Source of the DNA: Falsiroseomonas stagni DSM 19981
Lineage (GTDB): Bacteria > Pseudomonadota > Alphaproteobacteria > Acetobacterales > Acetobacteraceae
Length of the DNA: 34,034 nucleotides
Direction: 5' to 3'
Assembly: GCF_900114315.1 (NCBI RefSeq)
Contig: NZ_FOSQ01000007.1
Coordinates: 242,594 to 276,627 of the forward strand
Shown: piece after piece, positions 18,647-27,216 of the stretch
How the letters are laid out: each line of letters opens with the position of its first letter
How positions within the stretch are numbered: position 1 is the stretch's first letter
Notes under the pieces: generated by a model
Told to the model about the DNA's origin: nothing
The model's database searches: none
Seen by the model: only the letters and a program-made list of their open reading frames with translations
Translations under genes and position numbers: made by a program

Positions 18647-19569
18647 TCGAGGCCGAGGGTCTTCAATGCCTCCGCCTCCGCGATCGCCGCGGCACGCGCC
18701 CGGGCACCCCAGGTGGCGCCGCCGATATGCGGCGTCAGGATCACGTTCTGCAGCTTCGCCAGGCGTTCCGGCACCACCGGCTCCGTGTCCAGCACATCCA
18801 GCGCGGCGGCGGCGATGGTGCCGTTCTCCAGCGCCTCGATCAGCGCCTGCGTGTCCACCTGGGGCCCACGGCCGACATTCACCAGGATGCCGTCGCTGCC
18901 CAGCGCCTCAAGCTCCGCACGGCCGACGACGCCGCGCGTCTCCGCGCCCCCCGGCAGCACGATGACGAGGAAGTCGGACGCCGCCGCCAGCGCGCGCATG
19001 TCCGGGAACAGCGTGAAGCCGAGCCCCCGCGCCGAGGGGCGATCCAGCCCCACCACGTTCATCCGCGCCGCCTGCGCCCGCGCCGCGATGGCCTGGCCGA
19101 TCCGCCCCAGCCCCGCGATGCCCATCGTGGAACCGGACAGCGTCTTGCCCGGCCGGAAGCGCCCCTTCGCCGCCCAGGTGCCGCCGCGGGCGAAGGCATC
19201 CGCCTGCACCAGATCCCGACCCGCCGCGATGGCGAGACCCATGGCGAGGTCGGCCACGTCATCCGTCAGCGCCTCCCCCACCGGCCGCACCGCGATGCCG
19301 CGCGCCGCCATCCCCGTGAAATCCAGCTTGTCCGTCCCCGCGCCGAGCGAGATCACCTGCCGAAGGTTCGGCAGAAGCGCGAGCATCGCCGCATCGCAGC
19401 CGGTGTTCGCCATGGTGATGAGCACCGCGACCTCCGCGCGCTCCGCCTCGCTCAGCGCTGCCACGGCGGCCGGCCCGGCAATGGGGCGCAGCCGCCCGGC
19501 TTCCACCAGCTTCGGCATGCGCGCGCCGGGCAGGACATCGTAGAACAGCACGGTTCCGGGCAGCGGCAT
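18640..19569 (-). CDS. D-2-hydroxyacid dehydrogenase, NAD(P)-dependent
   Basis: 309 residues from an ATG at 19569 with AGGAG ten bases ahead; the longer upstream frame has no family resemblance. Rossmann motif GIAGLGRIG at 150-158; catalytic Arg 234 (NVGRG), Glu 263 (DTEP) and His 281 (PHIGG) are all present. The family interconverts 2-hydroxyacids and 2-oxoacids with NAD(P)H; glyoxylate/hydroxypyruvate-type or phosphoglycerate-type activity are both possible. It is in line with the upstream hyuA-hyuB-binding protein-dehydratase genes but separated by 215 bp that contain the inverted-repeat element at 19623-19788. Its tail overlaps the convergent FhaC-type gene. Confidence 0.9.
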   Translation of the reverse strand: MPLPGTVLFYDVLPGARMPKLVEAGRLRPIAGPAAVAALSEAERAEVAVLITMANTGCDAAMLALLPNLRQVISLGAGTDKLDFTGMAARGIAVRPVGEALTDDVADLAMGLAIAAGRDLVQADAFARGGTWAAKGRFRPGKTLSGSTMGIAGLGRIGQAIAARAQAARMNVVGLDRPSARGLGFTLFPDMRALAAASDFLVIVLPGGAETRGVVGRAELEALGSDGILVNVGRGPQVDTQALIEALENGTIAAAALDVLDTEPVVPERLAKLQNVILTPHIGGATWGARARAAAIAEAEALKTLGLDQ

Positions 19570-19622
19570 CGGCGGCGTCTCCTGTCTCGTGCCACCGCAA
19601 TGCCGCAGCCGTCGCGCCCTGC

Positions 19623-19788
19623 CTAGGGTCCAAACCCAATCAGACCCGAGGCAGATGGCCGAGGATCGCGTGGCAGGCCGCAAGGAAGGGCGCTTGCCGA
19701 TGCTGGTTGCAACGGCAAGCGGCCTGACGCCGCGGGTGCCGCGCGAGACCGGCCAGGCGACCGGCAGATGATTGGGTTTGGACCCTAG
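19623..19788. mobile_element. 166-bp element with perfect 20-bp inverted ends (MITE-like)
   Basis: CTAGGGTCCAAACCCAATCA at 19623-19642 is exactly inverted at 19769-19788, enclosing 126 bp. The outermost CTAG at each end could be a 4-bp target duplication (IS5-type YTAR), or its central TA a 2-bp duplication (IS630/mariner type), leaving terminal repeats of 16-17 bp. Inside, CGCTTGCCG/CGGCAAGCG (19691-19699, 19713-19721) forms a further hairpin and arms such as AGGCCGC/GCGGCCT add to the pairing. No credible reading frame lies within. The right end contains the stop codon of the dehydratase gene, and the element separates that gene from the dehydrogenase. No second copy is in the window. Confidence 0.65.
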
Positions 19789-20954
19789 TCGTCCAGCGCG
19801 ATCTCCGCCCGCAGGAAGGGGGCGACGTTTTGCTCCACGAGGTCCACGCCCAGCCCCGGCCGATCCGGGATCGCCACGCGCCCGTTCCTCACCTGCGGCT
19901 CCAGCGGCTGGTCCACCAGATCGAAATGCGCGGGCACGCGGAAGGGGTAGAGTTCCTGGATCAGGAAATTCGGTATGCAGGCATCGACCTGCAGCGCCGC
20001 CGCGGTGGCGACAGGCCCGGCGCAGAGGTGCGGCTGCACCCGCATGTTGTACATCTCCGCGATGGCGGCGATCTTCTTCGTCTCCATCATGCCGCCGACC
20101 GTGCCGATATCCGGCTGCACGATGGACACGGCGCGGAGTTCGAACAGCCGCCGGAAGCCGTAGCGCGTGTAGAGCCGTTCGCCGGCGGCCACCGGGCAGC
20201 GCAGCCCGTCCGCCACCATCTTCATCCCCTCGGGATCGAAGGGGTCGACGGGTTCCTCCAGGAACATCAGGTCGAACTCCTCCAGCCGCCGGCCGAGGCG
20301 CAATATGTCGGCCGTGGCCAACTCCGCGCTCATATCCACCATGATGTCGACCTTGGGGCCGACCGCATCCCGCACGGCCTTCACGCGGGCCACGGCCAGA
20401 TCCTCGAAATCCCGGTCGAATTCGCGGCGGGAGACATGGGCGAAGATGCCGTTGGGGTGGTTCCGGATCGGCGTCGCCAGCGGATAGAACTTGATCGCGT
20501 CGTAGCCAGCCTTCAGCGGAATCTCCGCCGCCTTCGCCGTCTCATCCGCCGTCACGGCGCGGAAGGACCAGCCATTGGCGTAGCAGCGGACGTCCTTCCG
20601 ATAGGACCCGCCCATCAACTGATAGACCGGCACGCCGAGTGCCCGTCCCTTGATGTCCCACAGCGCCGTCTCGATCGCGCTGATCGCCGCATAGATGATC
20701 GGCCCGCCGCCCTTGGCCCAGAAGGTGTGGTCATAGAGGTCCGACCAGATCGGCTCCACGTCATGCGGGTCGCGCCCCAGCACGATCTTCCGCAGCATCT
20801 CCTCGATGATGGCGGCGGCGCCGGTCACGCCGATGCCATAGGCGAGCGCGGCCTCGCCCAGCCCCTGGATGCCGTCATCGGTCCAGAGGCGAAGGATGAG
20901 GGGCCGCCGCCCGTCGATCTCCGTCAGGTAGATCTGCGCGCGGGTGATCTTCAT
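19785..20954 (-). CDS. Mandelate racemase/muconate lactonizing enzyme family, probable sugar-acid dehydratase
   Basis: 389 residues, enolase superfamily. N-terminal capping domain to ~120 with ETALWDIKGRALGVPVYQLMGG at 95-116, then a TIM barrel. Metal ligands are probably D207 (VDMSAE), E233 or E234 (FLEEP) and E259 (AAGERLYTR); D282 and H309 (VQPHL) form the His-Asp pair, E334 is near the end, and K155 (AIKFYP) may act as acid/base. The overall likeness is to galactonate-type dehydratases (DgoD), which dehydrate acid sugars to 2-keto-3-deoxy acids, but substrate is not certain. It starts 18 bp after the binding-protein gene. Its TAG stop lies in the right arm of the 166-bp inverted-repeat element, so the last residues may have been altered by that insertion. 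Confidence 0.88.
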   Translation of the reverse strand: MKITRAQIYLTEIDGRRPLILRLWTDDGIQGLGEAALAYGIGVTGAAAIIEEMLRKIVLGRDPHDVEPIWSDLYDHTFWAKGGGPIIYAAISAIETALWDIKGRALGVPVYQLMGGSYRKDVRCYANGWSFRAVTADETAKAAEIPLKAGYDAIKFYPLATPIRNHPNGIFAHVSRREFDRDFEDLAVARVKAVRDAVGPKVDIMVDMSAELATADILRLGRRLEEFDLMFLEEPVDPFDPEGMKMVADGLRCPVAAGERLYTRYGFRRLFELRAVSIVQPDIGTVGGMMETKKIAAIAEMYNMRVQPHLCAGPVATAAALQVDACIPNFLIQELYPFRVPAHFDLVDQPLEPQVRNGRVAIPDRPGLGVDLVEQNVAPFLRAEIALDD

Positions 20955-20972
20955 GGGGCGGCCCCTACTGGT

Positions 20973-22502
20973 TCAGGCGATCTCGGCGGTCTCGAAGGTC
21001 AGGCCGGAATAGAAGGTCAGCGCGCCCGGCATGTTCTTGAAGCCCGTGACCTGGCGGCGCATGGCGTAGCCCTGGCTGCGCCATGTCAGGCCCACGATCG
21101 GCGCCTGGTCGATCGCGATGCGCTCCATCTCCCGGTAGATGTCGCGGCGCTTGGCCGTGTCGAACTCCGCGCGCCCCTGGTTCAGCAATTGCGTGATGCG
21201 GTCGATCCTCAGGCCGAAGCTGCGAACATAGGAAGGGGAAAGCGAGCCATCGACGAAGTTGGCGATGCCATCGGGGTCGTTGCTGTCGGCGGCCGTGCCC
21301 ATCACCGCCATGTCGAACTGGCCGCGATTGCCGATGGACACCCGCGTCGCCCAATCCGGCATGTTCAGCTCCGCCCGGATGCCGACGGCGGCCAGATGCT
21401 GTTGCACCACCTCCGCCGTGTCCTTGTGCATGCCGTATTGCGCGGTGGAGAGCAGGTTGCAGCTGATGCCGTTGGGGTGCCCGGCTTCCGCCAGCAGGCG
21501 GCGGGACAAGGCGGGGTCGTACTTCCAGCCTTCCTTGAACTCCGCATTGTAGAAGGGGCTGGATTCCGGCACCGGCAGCTGCATCAGTGGCGATCCGCGC
21601 CCGAAGAAGGCGGCCCGCACCAGCTCGTCGCGCCGGATGGCGTGCGCCACCGCGCGGCGTACCCGATGATCGTTGAAGGGAGCCCGGCTCCCGTTGAAGA
21701 CCAGGAACATGAAGGCGCCGTCCACCGCATCCAGGCTCAGGCGCTGGTCCGCGGCGATGGCATCGAAGGACTGCCAGGGCACATATTCGATGAGGTCCAC
21801 ATCGCCCGACCGCAGCGCGGCGACGCGAAGGTTCTCATCCGCATAGGCCACGGCGCGGATGCCGCGCAGCTTCGGCAGGCCGGGGCGGAAGTAGCCGCGG
21901 AACGGCTCAAGGTCGATCGAGGTGCCGCGTTCCTGCGCCCGGATCATGAAGGGCCCCGCGCCCACGAAGGTGCCGCGCGGCGAGTTCCGGGAGATGATCG
22001 GCAGGTGGTAGGACGCCATCCAGATCGGCAGCGTCGCCACCGGTTCCTTCAGGAAGATGCGCACCGTGAGGTCATCGGGCGTCTCCACCCGCTCCACCCC
22101 CTGCATCTCGGCCCGGAAATAAGCGGTGGAGCGTTCGGCCGCGATCTGCTCGATGGTCCATTTCACATCGGCCGAGGTCACCTTCTCCCCGTTCTGGAAG
22201 CGGGCATCGCGCAGCTTGAATTCCCAGCCCTGGGTGCCGATGGGCGACCAGCTTTCCGCGAGTTCGCCCCGCAGCGCGCCATCCGGGCCGTAGGAGGTGA
22301 GGCCGCGATAGATCATCAGCTTGATCGTCGCCGCCGCCGTGCCGGTGTTCTGCCAGGGCTGGATCGACGGCGGGAAGGAGGAGAGGGCGAAGCGCAGCAC
22401 GCCCCCCGTCTGAGCCCTGGCCCCCGGCATGCGGAGAAAGGGCAACATGCCCGCGGCGGCGGACCCCGCCAGGACGGCACGACGCGATGCTGACATGCTC
22501 AT
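20973..22502 (-). CDS. Periplasmic solute-binding protein, family 5, with twin-arginine-like signal
   Basis: 509 residues from the ATG at 22502, which follows AGGGAAAG at good spacing; a longer frame adds ten residues with no support. The start MSMSASRRAVLAGSAAAG has a twin-arginine-like SRRAVLA motif and cleavage near ARAQ (about 31). The body is SBP_bac_5: LMIYRGLTSYGPDG near 62-75, RFQNGEKVTSADVKWTIEQI near 98-117, GAGPFMIRAQERG near 181-193, HRVRRAVAHAIRRDEL near 278-293. Unlike the binding protein at 15195, it has no permease or ATPase genes next to it. It sits between hyuB and the dehydratase gene, suggesting it captures the substrate of that pathway and borrows a membrane complex from elsewhere. 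Confidence 0.9.
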   Translation of the reverse strand: MSMSASRRAVLAGSAAAGMLPFLRMPGARAQTGGVLRFALSSFPPSIQPWQNTGTAAATIKLMIYRGLTSYGPDGALRGELAESWSPIGTQGWEFKLRDARFQNGEKVTSADVKWTIEQIAAERSTAYFRAEMQGVERVETPDDLTVRIFLKEPVATLPIWMASYHLPIISRNSPRGTFVGAGPFMIRAQERGTSIDLEPFRGYFRPGLPKLRGIRAVAYADENLRVAALRSGDVDLIEYVPWQSFDAIAADQRLSLDAVDGAFMFLVFNGSRAPFNDHRVRRAVAHAIRRDELVRAAFFGRGSPLMQLPVPESSPFYNAEFKEGWKYDPALSRRLLAEAGHPNGISCNLLSTAQYGMHKDTAEVVQQHLAAVGIRAELNMPDWATRVSIGNRGQFDMAVMGTAADSNDPDGIANFVDGSLSPSYVRSFGLRIDRITQLLNQGRAEFDTAKRRDIYREMERIAIDQAPIVGLTWRSQGYAMRRQVTGFKNMPGALTFYSGLTFETAEIA

Positions 22503-22536
22503 TGGTTCTTTCCCTTCCCTGTTTCCGGACAACGAC

Positions 22537-24174
22537 TTACGCAGTGTGGCGATAGACCTCGCGCGCGGTGGCGGCGCTGATGGTGCCCTCGGCCAGGTCG
22601 CGGGCCAGGGCTGCGGGTGAGCGTGCTGCCGGCGGGCCGTAGCCGCCAGCGCCCGGGCTCACGATGGCGAACCACTGTCCCGCCTTCAACTCCGCATTGT
22701 CACGCTCGAACACGACGCCCGGCCCGCATTCCACCGCCCCATGCCCGCCCGGCCCGCCACCCAGCAGGCCCCAGGATTGCGAGGTGAGGCGGGAGACATC
22801 GACGCGCACGCGGCAATCCTCATCCGCGCGATACACGCGCCTGAGGCCCATGCCACCGCGGAAGGTGCCGGCGCCGCCGGAACCCTCCACCAGCTCGTAG
22901 CGCAGCAGGGTCAGCGGATACTCGGTCTCCAGCGCCTCCACCGGCAAATTGGAGGTGTTGGTGACATGCACATGCACGCCATCCAGCCCGTCCTTCGTCG
23001 CCCGCGCGCCGCCGCCACCGCCCATCGTCTCCAGGTACACCCAGATCGGCCCATCGCCCTTCCGCTGACCGATGAAGGTGGCGACGGTGCAGACGGAGTT
23101 GGAACAGGCCGTGACCCGTTCCGGCACCGCCTGGGCGAGCGCGCCGAGAATCAGGTCGGACACGCGCTGGCAGGTCTGCACCCGCCCATTCACCGCGGCG
23201 GGATGCGTGCAGTTCAGCACCGTGCCAGCGGGCGCCGTGATGGTCAGCGGCCGCGCCAGGCCGGCATTCGGCAGGATGGTCGGGTCCACCACGGACTTGA
23301 CCACATAATAGGCCGTGGCCAGCAGCGCCGTGTAGGTCATGTTGAGGCCGGCGCGGAGCTGCCTCGGGCTGTCGAAATGCAGCGACATGGCATCGCCCGC
23401 CACCGTCACCGTCACCTTCAGCGGCAGGTGGGTCGTGACCTCCGTGCTTTCGAACACATCCTCGAACACCCAGGTCCCGTCCGGGATGGCGGCGATGCCT
23501 GCGCGCATCTTGCGCTCGGCGTAGTCCAGCAGCGCCGCGCCGGCGCCAAGCACGACCCCCGTGCCGTATTTCCGGCACAGCGCCTGGAAACGCTGCACGC
23601 CGACGCGGTTCGCCGCCATCTGGGCGCGCAGGTCGGACAGGCGTTCCCGCGGCACCTGGCAGTTCAGCAGGATCAGGTCCAGCACGTCCTTCTGCAACTC
23701 GCCGGCGCGATACAGCCGAACGGGCGGAATACGCAGCCCCTCCTGGTAGATGTGCTGGTGGCCACGATCGGCGAAGTCCGAATGGTGCGCCAGGTTGACC
23801 GTCCAGGCGACGATCCGGCCATCGACGAAGATCGGCTCCGCCAGCACGATGTCCGGCAGGTGCGTGCCGCCGCCGGCGTACGCATCGTTGCCCACGAAGA
23901 CATCGCCCGGCTGCATCGCCGCCACGTCGTGCAGCTTCAGGATATGCGGCACGATGCCGATGAAGCTGCCGAGGTGGATGGGGATATGCTCCGCCTGGCA
24001 CAGCGTGTTCCCCGCGATGTCGAAGAGCGCGGTGGAACAATCCCGCCTTTCCTTGATGTTGGTGGAGTAGGAGGCGCGGATCAACGCCTCCCCGGTCTCC
24101 TCGACGATGGAGGACAGCGCCGCGCCGATCACCTCCACGGTGATGGGATCGAGCGTCGTGACGGCGGTATCCAT
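22537..24174 (-). CDS. hyuB: Hydantoinase B/oxoprolinase family subunit
   Basis: 545 residues, usual for HyuB. Family blocks: IRASYSTNIKERRDCSTALFD near 33-53, HIPIHLGSFIG near 63-73, GDVFVGNDAYAGGGTHLPDI near 89-108, AHHSDFADRG near 128-137, and a Gly-rich stretch with YLETMGGGGGARATKDGLDGVH near 384-405. Together with HyuA it forms an ATP-dependent enzyme acting on cyclic amides (N-methylhydantoin, 5-oxoproline) or carboxylating ketones in the acetophenone/acetone carboxylase branch. The start overlaps the hyuA stop by one base (TGATG), giving coupled translation. The exact substrate is not readable. Confidence 0.92.
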   Translation of the reverse strand: MDTAVTTLDPITVEVIGAALSSIVEETGEALIRASYSTNIKERRDCSTALFDIAGNTLCQAEHIPIHLGSFIGIVPHILKLHDVAAMQPGDVFVGNDAYAGGGTHLPDIVLAEPIFVDGRIVAWTVNLAHHSDFADRGHQHIYQEGLRIPPVRLYRAGELQKDVLDLILLNCQVPRERLSDLRAQMAANRVGVQRFQALCRKYGTGVVLGAGAALLDYAERKMRAGIAAIPDGTWVFEDVFESTEVTTHLPLKVTVTVAGDAMSLHFDSPRQLRAGLNMTYTALLATAYYVVKSVVDPTILPNAGLARPLTITAPAGTVLNCTHPAAVNGRVQTCQRVSDLILGALAQAVPERVTACSNSVCTVATFIGQRKGDGPIWVYLETMGGGGGARATKDGLDGVHVHVTNTSNLPVEALETEYPLTLLRYELVEGSGGAGTFRGGMGLRRVYRADEDCRVRVDVSRLTSQSWGLLGGGPGGHGAVECGPGVVFERDNAELKAGQWFAIVSPGAGGYGPPAARSPAALARDLAEGTISAATAREVYRHTA

Positions 24175-26243
24175 CAGGCCGCGACCTCCAGGATGAGGTT
24201 CAGGTAGGAATCGACCCGCGCGGTCATGCCGGGCAGGACGACGGTGGTGGTGTCCATCTGCTCGACGATGGCGGGCCCCACGAAGCGGTTGCCGGGGTGC
24301 AGCGCGTCCCGGCTGTAGATCGGCGTGGCGACGAAGCCGCCGGCCTCGGGGAACCAGACATCCCGCTTGCCGATGATGGCGCCGGTCGCATCCAGCCCGG
24401 CATCGGGGTGGGAGGCCAGCTTCGCCTTGGCGACGCGGCCCGTCGCTTCCAGGCGGAGCGTCACCAGCTGGATCGGCTCCTCCTCCGCGATGAAGCCGTA
24501 GCGCTGGCGGTGGCTTTCGGTGAAGCCAGCGGCGAGCGCCGCGATGGTTTCCGCCGTTACCGGCCCGGGCGGCAGCGCCACTGGCAGTTCGTAGTTCTGC
24601 CCGGCGTAGCGGATATCCGCCGTGCGGGTCAGCGCGCGGTCGCCCTCCGCGATCTCCTCATGCGCGAACCACTCTTCCGCCCGCGCCACCAGCCCTTCGA
24701 AGGCCGCGGCAACATCGGTGACGGAGGCCTCGGTCGCCGGCATCAGCCGTGTTGCGGCGAAGTCCGCGCGCAGGTCGGTCAGCAGCAGCCCCATGGCGCA
24801 GAGGATGCCCGGGTTGCGCGGCACCAGCACGCGCTTCATGTCGAGCTCGATCGCGAGCCGCGCCGCATGCAGCGGCCCCGCGCCGCCAAAGGCCATCAGC
24901 GTGTAGTCGCGGGGGTCATAGCCGCGCTGGATGGAGATCACGCGGATGGCACGCGCCATGTTGGCGGTGACGACGCTGATGATCCCCTGCGCCGTCTCCA
25001 TCACGCCAAGGCCCAGCCGCTCCGCCATCCCCGCGATGGAGGCCTTGGCCAGTGACTGGTCGATCTTCATCCGCCCGGCCAGCAGGTATTCCGGGTTCAG
25101 CGTCTGCAGCACGACATTCGCGTCGGTCGTCGCCGGCTCGCTGTTGCCGCGGCCGTAGCAGACCGGCCCGGGATCCGCCCCGCAGCTCCGCGGCCCGACC
25201 TTCAGCAGCCCGCCGCCATCGATATAGGCGATGGAGCCGCCACCCGCGCCGACCGTGTGGATGTCGAGCATCGGCGCCTTGATGGGGTAGCCATGCACCG
25301 TGGCCTCGGACGCCAGCTTGCACTGCCCGCCATTCAGCAGCGCCACGTCCGTGGAGGTGCCGCCCATGTCGAAGGTGATGAGGTCCGGGAAGCCAGCCAG
25401 TTCCCCGATCGCCTGCGCCCCCACCACGCCCGTGGAGGGCCCCGACAGCACCGCCCGCACCGGCATCGCCGCCGCCGTGCCGAAGCCGATGACGCCGCCG
25501 TTCGACTGCGTCAGATGCGGCGTCGCCGTCATGCCCAGGTCGCGCAGCCTTGGCGTCAGGCGCTCGATGTAGCGGCGCATCACCGGGCCGAGATAGGCGT
25601 TCAGCACGACGGTCGAAAGCCGCTCGAACTCCCGGAACTCAGGGGCGATCTCATGCCCCGCGCTGATGAAGACCTCCGGCATCTCCTCCCGCAGGATCGC
25701 GACCGCACGGGCCTCATGTTCCGGCCGGATGAAGCCGTAGAGGAAGGAGACGGCGATGGCCTTCACCTCGGCGGCCTTCAGGGCGCGCGCGGCGGCCCGC
25801 ACCGCGTCCTCGTCCAGTGCCAGGTCGATGCGCCCGTCATGGCGCACGCGTTCCGCCACCTGGAAGCGCAAATCGCGCGGCACCAGCGTCGGTGGCTTGT
25901 CCGCCTGCATGTCATAGAGGTCCGGGCGCTTCTGCCGGCCGATCTCCAGCAGGTCGCGGAACCCGTCCGTCGTCACCAGCCCCGTCTTCACCCCGCGATG
26001 CTGGATCAGCGCATTGGTCGCGACGGTCGTGCCATGGCCGAAATAGGTGATGGGCGCGCCGGGCTGCGTGGCCTCCGGCGCGACTCTCCGCATCCCTTCC
26101 TCGACGCCCTGGGCGATGCCGCGGGAGGGGTCGTCGGGGGTGGAGGAGACCTTCCAGACCTCGACCCGGCCGTCATCCTCGTCGAACAGGCAGACATCCG
26201 TGAAGGTGCCGCCGGAATCAACGCCGACCCGCCAACGCGCCAT
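24174..26243 (-). CDS. hyuA: Hydantoinase A/oxoprolinase family subunit
   Basis: 689 residues from the ATG at 26243 (GGGGATGG ahead); the frame runs to 26285 but that part is not conserved in look. ATPase-fold signatures: DSGGTFTDV at 9-17, GHGTTVATNALI at 69-80, FDMGGTSTDV at 291-300, then the GGSIAYIDGGGLLKVGPRS-type block and FGGAGPLHA further on, all of which bind nucleotide and metal in this actin-like family. It supplies the ATP-hydrolysing half of the HyuAB enzyme. It is the first gene of the hyuA-hyuB-binding protein-dehydratase operon and is divergent from an IclR regulator with 157 bp between starts. Confidence 0.93.
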   Translation of the reverse strand: MARWRVGVDSGGTFTDVCLFDEDDGRVEVWKVSSTPDDPSRGIAQGVEEGMRRVAPEATQPGAPITYFGHGTTVATNALIQHRGVKTGLVTTDGFRDLLEIGRQKRPDLYDMQADKPPTLVPRDLRFQVAERVRHDGRIDLALDEDAVRAAARALKAAEVKAIAVSFLYGFIRPEHEARAVAILREEMPEVFISAGHEIAPEFREFERLSTVVLNAYLGPVMRRYIERLTPRLRDLGMTATPHLTQSNGGVIGFGTAAAMPVRAVLSGPSTGVVGAQAIGELAGFPDLITFDMGGTSTDVALLNGGQCKLASEATVHGYPIKAPMLDIHTVGAGGGSIAYIDGGGLLKVGPRSCGADPGPVCYGRGNSEPATTDANVVLQTLNPEYLLAGRMKIDQSLAKASIAGMAERLGLGVMETAQGIISVVTANMARAIRVISIQRGYDPRDYTLMAFGGAGPLHAARLAIELDMKRVLVPRNPGILCAMGLLLTDLRADFAATRLMPATEASVTDVAAAFEGLVARAEEWFAHEEIAEGDRALTRTADIRYAGQNYELPVALPPGPVTAETIAALAAGFTESHRQRYGFIAEEEPIQLVTLRLEATGRVAKAKLASHPDAGLDATGAIIGKRDVWFPEAGGFVATPIYSRDALHPGNRFVGPAIVEQMDTTTVVLPGMTARVDSYLNLILEVAA

Positions 26244-26400
26244 GCTTCGCCATCCCCAACCAGCGGCCTGACTGCCGCCGGGCATGACTATCCCGTTGCA
26301 TTCTTGGGCGCGGCAAGCGCCTATTCACCGGAATGACAGTATCCGCCGCATATTCTCGCTGAACGGAAATATCGGCAGAGAATCGGAGCATTTTTGGCCC
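26244..26400. promoter_or_regulatory. Divergent hyuA / IclR control region with imperfect palindromes
   Basis: This 157-bp gap is less GC-rich than its surroundings. GCCGCATATT at 26345-26354 faces AATATCGGC at 26368-26376, an inverted repeat with one extra base on the left, and ATTCTC at 26352-26357 is inverted as GAGAAT at 26378-26383. IclR-type regulators bind such palindromes of about this size, so it is the likely operator for both the hyu operon and the regulator itself (inference). The site lies 18-56 bases before the IclR start. Confidence 0.45.
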
Positions 26401-27216
26401 ATGAGCGAAACTGGCCCCGACAGCGCCGTCTCCGGCGTCGGCCGCGTCTTCAGCCTGCTGCGCCTGGTCGCGGAAGCGCCACCGGGCGGCCTGCGCCTGA
26501 CCGACATCGCCGCCCGCGCCAGCCTGCCCCGCCCCACCGTCCATCGCCTGCTGCGGGCGCTCGCGGCCGAGGGCGCGGTGGCCTTCGAACCGCGTGGCAA
26601 GCGCTACACCCTCGGACTCGACCTGTTCCTGATGGCCGCCCGCGCCGGCGATGCCACGGGGCTGCGCGACCTGGCGCGGCCGACCCTTCTGCGCCTCACG
26701 GCCTCACTGGGGGAGACGCTATTCCTGCTGGTGCACAATGGCTACGACGCCGTCTGCATCGAACGCAGCGCGGGGCCGCTGCCCATCCGGTCCTTCACCG
26801 GCGATATCGGCGGGCGCGTGCCGCTCGGTATCGGCCAGGGGGCGACCGCCATCCTCGCCTTCCTGCCGCCCGCGGAGCAGGATGAGATCGTCCGCCACAA
26901 CCTGCCCCGCATGCGCGATTTCGGCGGGCCGGACGAAGCCTCGCTCCGCGCCGAGATCGCCCGCGTGCGGCGGGAAGGATTCTGCGGCGGCGCCGCGGGC
27001 CTCATCCCCGGCATGGCCGGCATCGGCGCGCCCATCCTGGATCGGGACCAACGCGCCGTCGCCGCCATCAGCATCGGCACCACGACAGACCGGCTGACGC
27101 CGGAGCGGCGGGACGTGATCGCGGAGATGCTGAAGCGGGAAGCCGCGGCCATCGGCCGCCAGATAAACCCCTTCGACCCGACCCTGCGCCGCGCCGGCGC
27201 GGCCATGGCCGGCTAG
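26401..27216 (+). CDS. IclR-family transcriptional regulator
   Basis: 271 residues from the ATG at 26401, giving the normal IclR length; the frame extends upstream across the operator region and so that extension is unlikely. Winged HTH about residues 11-72 (VGRVFSLLRLVAEAPPGGLR, then TDIAARASLPRPTVHRLLRA), and the IclR effector domain about 85-255 (YDAVCIERSAGPLPIRSF near 115, PGMAGIGAPILDRDQ near 204). It is divergent from hyuA and most likely represses or activates that operon in response to a pathway intermediate. Its last codons lie in the 29-bp direct repeat shared with the convergent methyltransferase-like gene. Confidence 0.9.
   Translation: MSETGPDSAVSGVGRVFSLLRLVAEAPPGGLRLTDIAARASLPRPTVHRLLRALAAEGAVAFEPRGKRYTLGLDLFLMAARAGDATGLRDLARPTLLRLTASLGETLFLLVHNGYDAVCIERSAGPLPIRSFTGDIGGRVPLGIGQGATAILAFLPPAEQDEIVRHNLPRMRDFGGPDEASLRAEIARVRREGFCGGAAGLIPGMAGIGAPILDRDQRAVAAISIGTTTDRLTPERRDVIAEMLKREAAAIGRQINPFDPTLRRAGAAMAG

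Noticed and set aside
19830-22493. An 887-codon plus-strand frame across the dehydratase and binding-protein genes
   Set aside because: It is a shadow of two well-supported minus-strand genes: His/Arg/Gly-rich, no recognisable domain.
22741-24207. A 488-codon plus-strand frame opposite hyuB
   Set aside because: Antisense shadow with no domain; hyuB has full family motifs on the other strand.
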